64,000 nucleotides of DNA from Haploplasma axanthum (GTDB lineage: Bacteria > Bacillota_I > Bacilli_A > Acholeplasmatales > Acholeplasmataceae). This document shows, piece by piece, positions 9,171 through 17,289 of this stretch. The position numbers and the translations under genes are program-made. The notes beneath the pieces are model-generated. The model saw nothing but the letters and a program-made list of their open reading frames with translations, was not told where the DNA came from and made no database searches. Position 1 is the first letter of the stretch. The number at the start of each line of letters is the position of its first letter. The stretch spans positions 1,178,001 to 1,242,000 of the forward strand of contig NZ_LR215048.1 in NCBI RefSeq assembly GCF_900660745.1. Direction: 5' to 3'.

Positions 9171-10427
9171 ATGTTTATAGATGAAGTAGTAGTTGAAGTT
9201 TATGGTGGCCGTGGTGGTCATGGTATGACTTCGTTTAGAAGAGAAAAATATGTTGAATATGGTGGACCAAGTGGTGGTAACGGTGGCAATGGTGGCAACG
9301 TTATTTTTGTTGGTGATGAAGGTAAATTAACACTAGTTGATTTCAGATATCAAAGACATATAAAAGCCCAAAATGGTGAAAATGGTAAGTCTAAGGGTAT
9401 GCATGGAGCAAATGCATCAAGTACATATATTAAAGTTCCGCTTGGAACAATCGTTTATGATACTGAAACAGGTAGAAAAATTGGTGAAATTACTTATAAT
9501 AAACAAGAATTAATTGTTGCTAAAGGTGGCCGTGGTGGTAGAGGTAATATGGCTTTTGCTACTAATAAAAACCCGGCACCACGTGTTAGTGAAAATGGTG
9601 ATAAAGGTGAAACTCTTAAAATAAAAATTGATTTAAAAGTTTTAGCAGATGTTGGATTATTAGGATTTCCAAGTGTTGGAAAATCAACTATAATATCTGT
9701 AGTTTCTAATGCTAGACCAAAAATCGCTGATTACCCTTTTACGACTCTTGCACCAAATTTAGGAATGGTTAATTATAAAAATAAAGATTTTGTTCTAGCT
9801 GATTTACCAGGGCTAATTGAGAATGCTGCTGATGGGTTAGGTTTAGGAATTAAGTTTTTAAAACATATTGAAAGATGTAGAATCTTTTTACATGTTATTG
9901 ATTTGACAAACGAAGATCCATATTTATCATTTGAAATTATCAATAATGAATTAAAAAAATATAATGAAGAATTACTAAAAAGAAAACAAATTGTTGTTTT
10001 AAATAAAAGTGATGCAGTTGATCAAGAAAAAATTAATGATACTTTAAAGAAGTTTTCAAATTATGATACATTATTAATATCTGCATATACTAAAGAAGGT
10101 ATCAATGAATTACTTGATCGTGTAATTTATGAACTTGAAAATATTCCACCTCTTATTGTTGATGAAGATAAGACTCATGAAGTTTATGAACTTGAAACTA
10201 AAGATAATGATGTTGATATTTATCGTGAAAATGGAATGTTCTATGTGATTGGTTCTCAAGTTGAATTATTTTTTAACAGAACCAACTTTGGCGAAGAAGA
10301 ATCAATTAAGAGATTTGCTCGTCAATTAAGAACGCTAGGTGTTGAAGATAAACTAAGACAACTAGGGGCTAAAACAGGCGATACTATCAATGTTTATGGC
10401 TATGAGTTTGATTATTTAGGCGATTAA
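9171..10427 (+). CDS. obgE: Obg-family GTPase involved in ribosome assembly and stress response
   Basis: Essential GTPase that binds the 50S subunit. 418 residues in three parts: a glycine-rich Obg fold (residues 1-157, EVYGGRGGHGMTSFRREKY), a GTPase domain with G1 GFPSVGKST at 165-173, G3 DLPGL and G4 NKSD, and a C-terminal OCT domain (about 345-418). A GTG at 9162 is in frame, but AGGTAGG (9156-9162) sits 8 bases before ATG 9171 and the protein then starts MFIDEV as in other Obg proteins. The rplU-rpmA-obg order is widely conserved. Confidence 0.97.
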   Translation: MFIDEVVVEVYGGRGGHGMTSFRREKYVEYGGPSGGNGGNGGNVIFVGDEGKLTLVDFRYQRHIKAQNGENGKSKGMHGANASSTYIKVPLGTIVYDTETGRKIGEITYNKQELIVAKGGRGGRGNMAFATNKNPAPRVSENGDKGETLKIKIDLKVLADVGLLGFPSVGKSTIISVVSNARPKIADYPFTTLAPNLGMVNYKNKDFVLADLPGLIENAADGLGLGIKFLKHIERCRIFLHVIDLTNEDPYLSFEIINNELKKYNEELLKRKQIVVLNKSDAVDQEKINDTLKKFSNYDTLLISAYTKEGINELLDRVIYELENIPPLIVDEDKTHEVYELETKDNDVDIYRENGMFYVIGSQVELFFNRTNFGEEESIKRFARQLRTLGVEDKLRQLGAKTGDTINVYGYEFDYLGD

Positions 10428-10499
10428 TAAAGAAAGGCTCTTAGTAATAAACTGGGGTATTGAGAAAATAGCCTTTGTAATAATCTGGGGTCTAATAAC

Positions 10500-10540
10500 A
10501 AAAATCGCCAACCATTTATATATGGAAGTCGATTTTTTTT
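10500..10540. terminator. Hairpin with T run at the left end of the ISL3 element
   Basis: AAAAATCG (10500-10507) pairs with CGATTTTT from 10530, with an inner CCA/TGG pairing, followed by T8. It can terminate read-through from obgE, and its A-rich left side can serve the transposase gene on the minus strand. Confidence 0.6.
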
Positions 10541-10556
10541 ACACACTTATATATTA

Positions 10557-11855
10557 TTATTCAGGTATTTTAAGAGCCACATCTTTATTAATAGAATAAA
10601 TGATTCTAGCTCTTAATCTCTTAAAACTTTTAATCCCATTACTAGTCTTAATAATAGTCTTTATTCTAGAATTAGTACCTTCAATTGGACCATTAGATAA
10701 TCTTCTGTTAGAATCAGATTTAATAAAGGAATTAATAATCTCATCTTTCCAATTAGAAAGTAATTTACCAAAAGATCTAATATCTTCTAACCTGTGATTA
10801 CGATATTTAGTAATTAAATCAGATAATAATTCTTTAGCATCATCAAAATTAGTGTTTCTATTAAACTCACGATATTCTTCCTTGATTTTATAAACTTCAG
10901 TTAAATCATCATCAATGGATAAAAGAAAATCTTTAATAGAAGATTTATTAAGACTAATTCTAAACTTAGGAATAGAAATATAACCATTATAGATATTATC
11001 GTATTCTTTAGTAAAGAAATAATGAAACTTCTTTAACATATAATATTTATCATTCTTATAAGTTTTAAACTCAATATTACCAGCATATTTATTCATTACT
11101 TTAATACGATGCTTATTAACGATATCATTAATATGTTTAATAACATGAAAAGAATCAATAGCTATTAAAGCTTTAGGCATAACTTTAGATATAACGTCTT
11201 TATAAGGCTTCCACATATCAATAATAACTACTTTAACACTATCTAATTCAGTATGTTTAAGACTAGATAGATATTCTAATAGATATGATTTATGACGAGT
11301 TTTTAAAACATCAATTATTTTTTTTGTTTCAAAATCTAAGAATAGACAAGCATAAGGATGTTTAGTCCTTTTTGAAACATGAAATTCATCGATACATAAA
11401 AACTTAGGTAATATATTTCTATTTGGATCAACATAATCATCAAAAATATCAATAACAGTTTTAGTAGAAACGTTAAAGATAGTAGAAGCACTAGTAAATG
11501 TATTAGAAGGATTCTTTAAGTGTTCTAAAATAGATAGTTTGGTGTAATGACTAATTCTATCTTTCTTAATAGTAAAGGGATTAGATTCAAAGAAACGTTT
11601 TTTACATATTAAACATCGATATCTTCTACTACGATAAATAATATAAGATTTTCTATTTGTAGAAATACTATGAGTTATATTTTTATTTTGGTAGTCATGT
11701 GTAGTGGTAATTCCATTGCATAAAGGGCATGGAATAGTTTCTTTTTTAAGCTTAATATGAAAACTAACAATTCCATCAGTTGATACTGCATCAATAGATT
11801 CAATTTTATGACTTAAGTGTTCAATTTCTAATACTTTTATGATATTATCATACAT
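10557..11855 (-). CDS. tnp: ISL3-family transposase
   Basis: DDE transposase of 432 residues that appears intact. The N-terminal zinc-ribbon has CPLC (about residues 38-41) and CLIC (about 77-80). The catalytic triad is recognisable as Asp in FLCIDEFHV, Asp in VVIIDMWKPY and Glu in NGPIEGTNSRIK. ISL3 architecture (zinc finger, HTH, DDE) is complete. AAGGAGG precedes the ATG on the minus strand. Nothing indicates inactivation, so the element may be mobile. Confidence 0.9.
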   Translation of the reverse strand: MYDNIIKVLEIEHLSHKIESIDAVSTDGIVSFHIKLKKETIPCPLCNGITTTHDYQNKNITHSISTNRKSYIIYRSRRYRCLICKKRFFESNPFTIKKDRISHYTKLSILEHLKNPSNTFTSASTIFNVSTKTVIDIFDDYVDPNRNILPKFLCIDEFHVSKRTKHPYACLFLDFETKKIIDVLKTRHKSYLLEYLSSLKHTELDSVKVVIIDMWKPYKDVISKVMPKALIAIDSFHVIKHINDIVNKHRIKVMNKYAGNIEFKTYKNDKYYMLKKFHYFFTKEYDNIYNGYISIPKFRISLNKSSIKDFLLSIDDDLTEVYKIKEEYREFNRNTNFDDAKELLSDLITKYRNHRLEDIRSFGKLLSNWKDEIINSFIKSDSNRRLSNGPIEGTNSRIKTIIKTSNGIKSFKRLRARIIYSINKDVALKIPE

Positions 11856-11985
11856 GAAAATCCTCCTTGATTATTAAGTGTGCAAAACTATAATAACACA
11901 AGAAGGATTTTCTTTATTTATAACCCCAGATAATTACATAGGTATACAATGACCCCAGTTTATTTTTAATAACTTAAAGAAAAAA

Positions 11986-12012
11986 ATAAACCACTTCAAA
12001 AGTGGTTTTTTT
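11986..12012. terminator. Terminator downstream of the coiled-coil gene
   Basis: AAACCACTT (11988-11996) pairs with AAGTGGTTT (12000-12008) around a 3-base loop. The right side ends in T7 and the left side is A-rich, so on the minus strand it follows the coiled-coil stop codon with a T tract. It separates that gene from the ISL3 element. Confidence 0.7.
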
Positions 12013-15000
12013 ATTTGTGTTTAGATTTTATCTGTTTCGCTTTAAAACGATAACTCTTTTTTAATGTGTTTCGTTCTTTTCTAGTTAAACGATTTTGATC
12101 AAAACGACTTCTTGATTTAAATGTTTTAAGTGTTAAGTCAAGGTGTCGTTTGATATTCTTCGTTTGCTTAAGATTATCTTGGATATTTCTATCACATTCA
12201 TGGTTTTTTTGATTAATAACCTCATTATACTTGGTAATTGATGTGATTAATTTTTTACGTCTTGAATTCATTTTACTTAGATAACTTATTCGTTGATCCT
12301 CGAATTTTTTAATTGTTGTATTACTTTTTAATGTATGTTTTTTAGCATTATCTAGAATGTCTTTTTTTATTGAAGATATTTCAAGTAAAGTTTTATTTCT
12401 TAATTTTTCATTTGATTTACGTAAATTATTTTTAGTAACTGATAATGTTTCAGAGAGATTATTTAAAACCTCATCTAGATTTTCAGCAACTAATTGTAAT
12501 TTATATTTATTCTTTAAGTTAATTTCATTGATTTTTTTCTCTGTTTCAGAATAAACGTTGTTATATGTGATATTTGTTATTTTCACATCTTCAATTGTTT
12601 TTTCATTCTTTTCTTTTAATTCATCTTTTAAGTTTTTAATTTCAAGTTCATATTTATTATTAAGAACCTGTTTTTCATTTTCTTCAATATTAATGAACTT
12701 ATTATAAGAACGTTTAATCTGATTTATGACTGATTTTGTAGATTCATCAAAGTTTTTAATTATAATACTTTGTTCATCTTTAGAAGTAATAAATAAATTT
12801 AACCAGAATGAAAGTAATTTTTGATTAACTAAAATCATTTTTTGATAATGTTTTTTAAACAATAAAGCAAACTTTTTGTTAGCGTACGCAATTGTGGTAT
12901 CATTCAAATATGGAGTTTTTAATAAACTTGAATATCTTTTTTTAATCTCATAAAAATGATTTTCTAAATATACATTTAGATAATTATAAATTCTTTCATG
13001 TTTTTTAAATAGTTTTTTATACTTGAACTCTTCATTGTTTTTTTCTTTAGAAAGTGAATATTCATTTTTAGTCTTTTCAAGATTATTTTTCTTTAACGAA
13101 AGTGTTAATGGTCTTAATTCTTTTTCAATTGCTTTAATTACGCCATTATTAGTATTTTGAGAAATAGAATAATCTTTAATATCGTTTAAAAGAACATTAA
13201 GTTGTTCATTATATAATAAATCATTATTAGAAGTAGATTTATATGTTTTAATTAAGTATTCTGTATGAGTGATTTTTTGTTTTAATTCATTATTTTCAGC
13301 AACAATAGCTTCTTTTTTTGATCTAAGTTCATGTTGTTTTTCATCAATAACTTTCATATTATCATTATATAAATCAAGAATTTCTTCATGTTTTAAACGA
13401 TATTTATAGTCTGTTAACCCAAATAGTCTTTTATCAAACTCGTCTTTATCATCTTTAATATATAATTGAAGTAAAATTGAAGAATTGTTATATGTTACTT
13501 CAGAATATTCAATAGCTAGTTTAATAACTTTTCTAAAAATTTCAGGGTGAACAGGGATTTCAATTAAATTAAGAATTAAATTATAAACTTTTTCTTCATT
13601 AATATAGAACTTGCTTATTAATGAGAAGAAGTAATCATTAATTTTTTCTCTTGTTTCAGCTTCATTTTTTTCTATAAGAATATTTCTTTGATTTTTACGA
13701 AGAACAATTTGATTTTGATTTTTACTTTTGATTTCCTGAATAATCGCACTTCTTTTTTCATGTTCAATTTTAGCTTTTTTTCTAGTACTTGTTGAGAAGA
13801 ACTGAAACTCTTTATTTAAAATATCAATTTGTAATGTTTCACGCTTAATTGTTCCTTGTAGAATACGATAATAACGATCATTTTTTTGTTTTAAAAGTGA
13901 TTTTTGTAGGTCAATATTCATATTTAATATTGAAACAGTATTATCGCGTTTTAAAATTTCTTTCTCAATTTCAAGTTGATATGTGATATCAATTATACGT
14001 TTATCATGATAATATTGAGTATTTAACATTTCTAACGAATGATTAAGAGAGATTTCTTCTAAAAAGAAGTTTTTTTCAACTAATTTTTGATTTAACTCGT
14101 TTTGCAATTTATTGCTTTCAAACTCTAGATTTAATAAATTTATCTCGCGATTTTGAAGATTTGAAGCGATAAATAATTGTGTTTCAATTGGTAGAAGATT
14201 TTTTTCAAGTTTTAAATCTTTAATCTGTTGAACTAAATCTAAAACATCTTTTTCAAGATTTTTCTTTTCATCAATAATAAAAACCTTGTGATTATAATCA
14301 GCAGTAACTTTATCTGTTTGAAGTTTTCTTTCCATATCGTAAAGATTTTTACTATATCTCCATTCATTTATTTGTTTTATATGTTGATGGTCATGATTAA
14401 ACAATTCAGTTTGGAAAATAAATTCTTGTTTCTTTAATTCTTCAGCATTTTTATTAACATTTAATAAAATTTGGTTATTCAATAGTTTTAATTCTTTATT
14501 ATAATTTCGATTAATTTCATCACGTTCATCATTTTTTTTAGATTTTGAAAGCTCCTGAAATTTCTCTTTTTCTAGTAGTTTAATTTGTTTATTCAATTGT
14601 TCTTTAATATTTCTAAGTTCCCGATTAATTGAAGTAACAGATTCATTATTTTTGTTGATTATTTCTGTTGTTTTTTGATTGTATACATCTTTTTGAACAT
14701 CGAAAACAACATTTAATGCTTTAACTTTTTCTAAATAACTATTTTGAATAGTTTCTTTTTGTTTTTCATATTCGGTCTTTAAAGTCTGAAGTTCTTTGTT
14801 TAGAGTATCGATTGTTATGAAATAATCATTATTTAAATTTTCTTTTTCGGTATGAAATTTAACTTTTAGATTATTAATAAATTCATTTAGTTTAACACTT
14901 GTTTGAGTATGTGTTTTTTTAATGCTCAAATATGATTCATCTTTAATCTTTAATTCATTCGGAATAATCTCTTTTAATTCATTGATTTTAGAAGAAGATA

Positions 15001-15586
15001 AGTTTTTTAGTTCATCTAATTTTTCTATAATTATGTTTTTTTGAATAATATATTCCTGTTCAATTGTTTCAAGTTTATTACTTTTCTCTTGAACAAGTTT
15101 TTGAGTTTCAATGTGCGAATGTGACATAACATCAGTGATTTCTTTTTGAATATGAGAGATTTCTTCATCATATGTTAATGAGTTTTCAGTAGTAATTCGC
15201 TTGAAACTTTTTTGTTCTTCAATCATAACATTATTATGTTTTTTTCTTGCAATCAGAAAATTTGTTTTTGATAATTCAATCTCTTTTTCAGCATTCTCAT
15301 AGTAAATATTAATTTGTTTAGAATTTTTTTCTAAAGCAATTTTCAAAGATTTGTTAATATTTTCAATTGTTTCAGAATATTCGCGATTAATTAACAAATT
15401 ATTGTTTAATAAGTCCTTTTGTAAAAGATCAATATCTTTATTAATTTTTAGTTCATCAATGAAGCATGTAGAAAAAATAGACAATAATTTGTCTTTAATT
15501 AATTGTTCTTCAGTAGTTGATTCGAAATTAATATTATTAAGTTGGTTGATTAAACCAGTTATAGTTTTTTCGGACATATTGATCAT
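12011..15586 (-). CDS. Very long coiled-coil protein of unknown function
   Basis: 1191 residues, no signal peptide and no membrane helix, so cytoplasmic. Almost the whole chain is charged, Glu/Lys/Asn/Leu-rich, low in Gly and Pro, and reads as long coiled coils, with a less coiled island around residues 650-720 (SLISKFYINEEKVYNLILNL). The C-terminus is strongly basic (RSRFDQNRLTRKERNTLKK). There is no Walker A, so it is not an SMC/Rad50 ATPase; a structural, cytoskeleton-like or nucleic-acid-binding role is only a guess. ATG 15586 is used; ATG 15577 (MSEK) is an alternative. The gene lies alone between an ISL3 and an IS110 element, and its leader is unusual. No homologue was recognised. Confidence 0.8.
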   Translation of the reverse strand: MINMSEKTITGLINQLNNINFESTTEEQLIKDKLLSIFSTCFIDELKINKDIDLLQKDLLNNNLLINREYSETIENINKSLKIALEKNSKQINIYYENAEKEIELSKTNFLIARKKHNNVMIEEQKSFKRITTENSLTYDEEISHIQKEITDVMSHSHIETQKLVQEKSNKLETIEQEYIIQKNIIIEKLDELKNLSSSKINELKEIIPNELKIKDESYLSIKKTHTQTSVKLNEFINNLKVKFHTEKENLNNDYFITIDTLNKELQTLKTEYEKQKETIQNSYLEKVKALNVVFDVQKDVYNQKTTEIINKNNESVTSINRELRNIKEQLNKQIKLLEKEKFQELSKSKKNDERDEINRNYNKELKLLNNQILLNVNKNAEELKKQEFIFQTELFNHDHQHIKQINEWRYSKNLYDMERKLQTDKVTADYNHKVFIIDEKKNLEKDVLDLVQQIKDLKLEKNLLPIETQLFIASNLQNREINLLNLEFESNKLQNELNQKLVEKNFFLEEISLNHSLEMLNTQYYHDKRIIDITYQLEIEKEILKRDNTVSILNMNIDLQKSLLKQKNDRYYRILQGTIKRETLQIDILNKEFQFFSTSTRKKAKIEHEKRSAIIQEIKSKNQNQIVLRKNQRNILIEKNEAETREKINDYFFSLISKFYINEEKVYNLILNLIEIPVHPEIFRKVIKLAIEYSEVTYNNSSILLQLYIKDDKDEFDKRLFGLTDYKYRLKHEEILDLYNDNMKVIDEKQHELRSKKEAIVAENNELKQKITHTEYLIKTYKSTSNNDLLYNEQLNVLLNDIKDYSISQNTNNGVIKAIEKELRPLTLSLKKNNLEKTKNEYSLSKEKNNEEFKYKKLFKKHERIYNYLNVYLENHFYEIKKRYSSLLKTPYLNDTTIAYANKKFALLFKKHYQKMILVNQKLLSFWLNLFITSKDEQSIIIKNFDESTKSVINQIKRSYNKFINIEENEKQVLNNKYELEIKNLKDELKEKNEKTIEDVKITNITYNNVYSETEKKINEINLKNKYKLQLVAENLDEVLNNLSETLSVTKNNLRKSNEKLRNKTLLEISSIKKDILDNAKKHTLKSNTTIKKFEDQRISYLSKMNSRRKKLITSITKYNEVINQKNHECDRNIQDNLKQTKNIKRHLDLTLKTFKSRSRFDQNRLTRKERNTLKKSYRFKAKQIKSKHK

Positions 15587-15646
15587 GTAATAATTAAATT
15601 GTATTAGGTTAGTTAGAATACAACTTAATTATTTACTCCCTTCTTT
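15587..15646 (-). promoter_or_regulatory. Leader with hairpin between Shine-Dalgarno and start codon of the coiled-coil gene
   Basis: On the minus strand the only Shine-Dalgarno-like sequence is AAAGAAGGGAG (15646-15637), about 50 bases before ATG 15586. Between them 15630-15617 and 15605-15592 form a 14-bp stem (one G-U) with an 11-base loop. If the hairpin folds, 11 unpaired bases remain between the Shine-Dalgarno and the start codon. The same bases may instead belong to the left end of the IS110 element, see the findings. Confidence 0.5.
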
Positions 15647-15655
15647 CTAATTTAA

Positions 15656-15661
15656 TATAAT
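15656..15661 (+). promoter_or_regulatory. -10 box in front of the candidate bridge RNA
   Basis: A consensus TATAAT lies 6 bases before position 15668, where the closing stem of the structured RNA starts. A weak -35 TTTACT (15632-15637) is 18 bases upstream. Confidence 0.45.
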
Positions 15662-15667
15662 ATAAAT

Positions 15668-15817
15668 GTACTGTGGATTTGTTACATATTTATACAGCAT
15701 TGACTGTTTGAAGGTGACGCTTACCACGGTCTTTATTTTAATCAGCAATAGTTAGTTAGCGCTTTGACGCTTTTTACATGATTATGAGATAAAGACTTGC
15801 TGGACTTAACACAGTAC
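15668..15817 (+). ncRNA. Candidate IS110 bridge RNA
   Basis: About 150 bases upstream of the transposase fold into a two-domain RNA. The outer stem is GTACTGTG (15668-15675) with CACAGTAC (15810-15817). Domain 1 is closed by GTGG/CCAC (15673-15676 with 15724-15727) and capped by ACAG-CATTGA-CTGT (15694-15707). Domain 2 is closed by GTCTTTAT/ATAAAGAC (15729-15736 with 15789-15796) and AATC/GATT, and capped by AGCG-CTTTGA-CGCT (15758-15771). Domain 1 contains 15709-15718, complementary to the right flank; domain 2 contains 15747-15756, identical to the element's right end. This matches the target-binding and donor-binding loops described for IS110 bridge RNAs. Structure was drawn by eye. Confidence 0.65.
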
Positions 15818-15844
15818 CAAAAATTTAATTGGAGGTGTGTACTT

Positions 15845-17002
15845 ATGATCTACATTGGAATAGATATCTCTAAGTACAAGCACGACTGTTTCATCGCCAC
15901 TGAAACAAGTGTGTCGTTTTCTTTTGAAAACAATTCATCAGGCTTTAAGGAGTTATTAGAACACTTTAAACCATTTAACAAAAGTGAAATGATAATAGGC
16001 CTTGAAGCTACAGGTCATTACGGAGATAACTTAAAATCATTTCTTTCTTCCCATGGATTTTCATTCATGGAAATTAACCCTCTCTTAGTCAAGAAGTTTA
16101 GCGACTCTAAATCACTAAGAAAGTTAAAAACAGATAAGAAAGACGCAAAATTAATCTCTGAGTATATGATGACTGTAGACTACAAAGCCTATCATCATCA
16201 ATCTTATCATATAAGTGCCTTAAAATCACTAACACGTGAACGTTCAAAACTTATTTCATTTAGGACTGCTCAATACAACATGATAACCAAAACACTTGAT
16301 ATTATTTTCCCTGAGTTTAATCCTTTTATGAAGGAACAAGGCTATTCAGATACTTCTTTATATATCTTAAGCTATTTTAAGTCTCCAGATAAAATAGCCA
16401 AGATGACTGATCTTCACTATGATAAAATTAGAAAAAAATCAATGGGTAAGTTTTCTTATCCTAAGTTTATGAAACTTAAGGAATTAGCAAAAGAAACAAT
16501 TGGTACTAGCCAAGACTATCATTTAGATAGACTTAGTACTTCGATATCTTACGTTGAGAAACTTAATACAGATATCAAAGTGATTGAATCTAGGATTACC
16601 GAATTAATGAAGAAATATCCTACATACTTTGGAAGTATTAAAGGTATTGGAACACTTACCGAAGCAATTATTCTAGCTGAATACGGTAATATTTCTCTTT
16701 ATGATAGTCCTTCTCAGATGGTGTCATATGCTGGATTAGATTCAACAATTAAACAATCTGGAACCATGTCTACTACCGGTAAACTAGTTAAACGTGGCAG
16801 CAAATATTTACGATCCGCCTTAATCAATATAACTTTGATATTGATGGTTAACAACCCCTTATTTTATGCTTATTATCATAAGAAGAAACAAGAAGGTAAA
16901 CACCATAGGGTAGCGCAAGTAAATCTAGCAAAGAAACTTATTCGAGTTATACATCACTTAGAAACAACTAAAACATATTTTGATTCGAGTCTTCTAAAAT
17001 AA
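15845..17002 (+). CDS. tnp: IS110-family RNA-guided recombinase/transposase
   Basis: 385-residue IS110-type enzyme. The N-terminal RuvC-like DEDD domain has Asp7 (IGIDIS), Glu54 (GLEATGHYG), Asp97 and Asp100 (TDKKDAKLI). A coiled-coil middle is followed by the Tnp_20 domain (IKGIGTLTEAIILAEYG, MVSYAGLD) with the Ser-rich IKQSGTMSTTG region expected to hold the catalytic serine. An upstream in-frame TTG at 15797 lies inside the structured RNA; GGAGGTG at 15832-15838 places the start at ATG 15845. Family members insert as circular double-stranded intermediates guided by a bridge RNA. Confidence 0.92.
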   Translation: MIYIGIDISKYKHDCFIATETSVSFSFENNSSGFKELLEHFKPFNKSEMIIGLEATGHYGDNLKSFLSSHGFSFMEINPLLVKKFSDSKSLRKLKTDKKDAKLISEYMMTVDYKAYHHQSYHISALKSLTRERSKLISFRTAQYNMITKTLDIIFPEFNPFMKEQGYSDTSLYILSYFKSPDKIAKMTDLHYDKIRKKSMGKFSYPKFMKLKELAKETIGTSQDYHLDRLSTSISYVEKLNTDIKVIESRITELMKKYPTYFGSIKGIGTLTEAIILAEYGNISLYDSPSQMVSYAGLDSTIKQSGTMSTTGKLVKRGSKYLRSALINITLILMVNNPLFYAYYHKKKQEGKHHRVAQVNLAKKLIRVIHHLETTKTYFDSSLLK

Positions 17003-17005
17003 CTA

Positions 17006-17033
17006 TTTACTTAAACTGTGGCGGTTAAGTAAA
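17006..17033 (+). repeat. Hairpin just after the IS110 transposase stop codon
   Basis: Perfect 9-bp stem TTTACTTAA (17006-17014) with TTAAGTAAA (17025-17033) and a 10-base loop. It has no T run, so it is more likely an mRNA 3'-end or element-end structure than a terminator. Confidence 0.5.
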
Positions 17034-17056
17034 AGTCATCTGTAATAACTAGTAAA

Positions 17057-17086
17057 ACCTCATTTCTAAGCAAATAGAGGTCTTTT
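17057..17086 (+). terminator. Probable terminator at the right end of IS110
   Basis: ACCTC (17057-17061) pairs with GAGGT (17077-17081), extended by ATTT/AAAT with one bulge, followed by CTTTTC. The T tract is short, so strength is doubtful. Confidence 0.45.
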
Positions 17087-17104
17087 CGTGTTTTCTTTAA
17101 AATA

Positions 17105-17163
17105 ACACTTGACTTTTAATAGTTAGTCACCTTCATACTAATTATAACATATGCAAAGTCTAA
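17105..17163 (-). promoter_or_regulatory. Displaced promoter and Shine-Dalgarno, probably of the coiled-coil gene before IS110 insertion
   Basis: Reading leftward from the ruvA side, a TTAACA hexamer, 18 bases, and an extended -10 TGTTATAAT (about 17141-17149) are followed by AAGGTGAC ending at the GT core 17126-17127. If the element is removed using GT 15587-15588, AAGGTG falls 2 bases before ATG 15586 and 11 bases before ATG 15577. This is inference from reconstruction. Confidence 0.4.
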
Positions 17164-17289
17164 ATGTTAAAAAATCAATTACTATCATATAAATATGATA
17201 TAACAGTATTTAATCTCATAATAAAGATAATATAAATAGCAAAAACATCAAAAAAATGTTATCATATACTAGATAAGGAGTTGCTTAAA

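Larger units (their letters stand above)
10441..11969. mobile_element. ISL3-family insertion sequence, complete
   Basis: One transposase gene is bracketed by two nested pairs of inverted repeats. The outer pair is 10441-10458 with 11952-11969 (16 of 18 match, core AATAAACTGGGGT). The inner pair is 10477-10491 with 11923-11937 (14 of 15 match, core ATCTGGGGT). Each end therefore has two copies of a CTGGGGT box about 30 bases apart, probably transposase-binding sites. An 8-bp target duplication expected for ISL3 was looked for and not found, so the exact ends are uncertain by several bases. The element sits between obgE and the coiled-coil gene. Confidence 0.75.
15589..17127 (+). mobile_element. 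IS110-family insertion sequence with candidate bridge RNA
   Basis: An IS110 transposase with about 255 bases of non-coding DNA before it and 125 after it. The right boundary is placed at a GT core (17126-17127): the word AATAGTTAGT at 17118-17127 is repeated in the upstream RNA (15747-15756), and GTCACCTTCA at 17126-17135 is the complement of 15709-15718 in the same RNA. The left boundary is less certain. GT at 15587-15588 is the best of the candidates because joining the two flanks there rebuilds AAGGTG just before the coiled-coil start codon. No long inverted repeats, as usual for this family. The gene and both ends look intact. Confidence 0.7.

Noticed and set aside
10425-11980. 8-bp target duplication of the ISL3 element (TTAATAA on both sides)
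   Set aside because: The two TTAATAA words lie at unequal distances from the inverted repeats (about 23 and 10 bases), so they are not a duplication of the target.
15608-15616. GTTAGTTAG at 15608-15616 as the left end of IS110
   Set aside because: It matches a 9-mer in the candidate bridge RNA (15751-15759), but choosing it leaves the AAGGTG ribosome site far from the start codon and gives no fit for the 3' strand of the donor loop. Kept only as an alternative.
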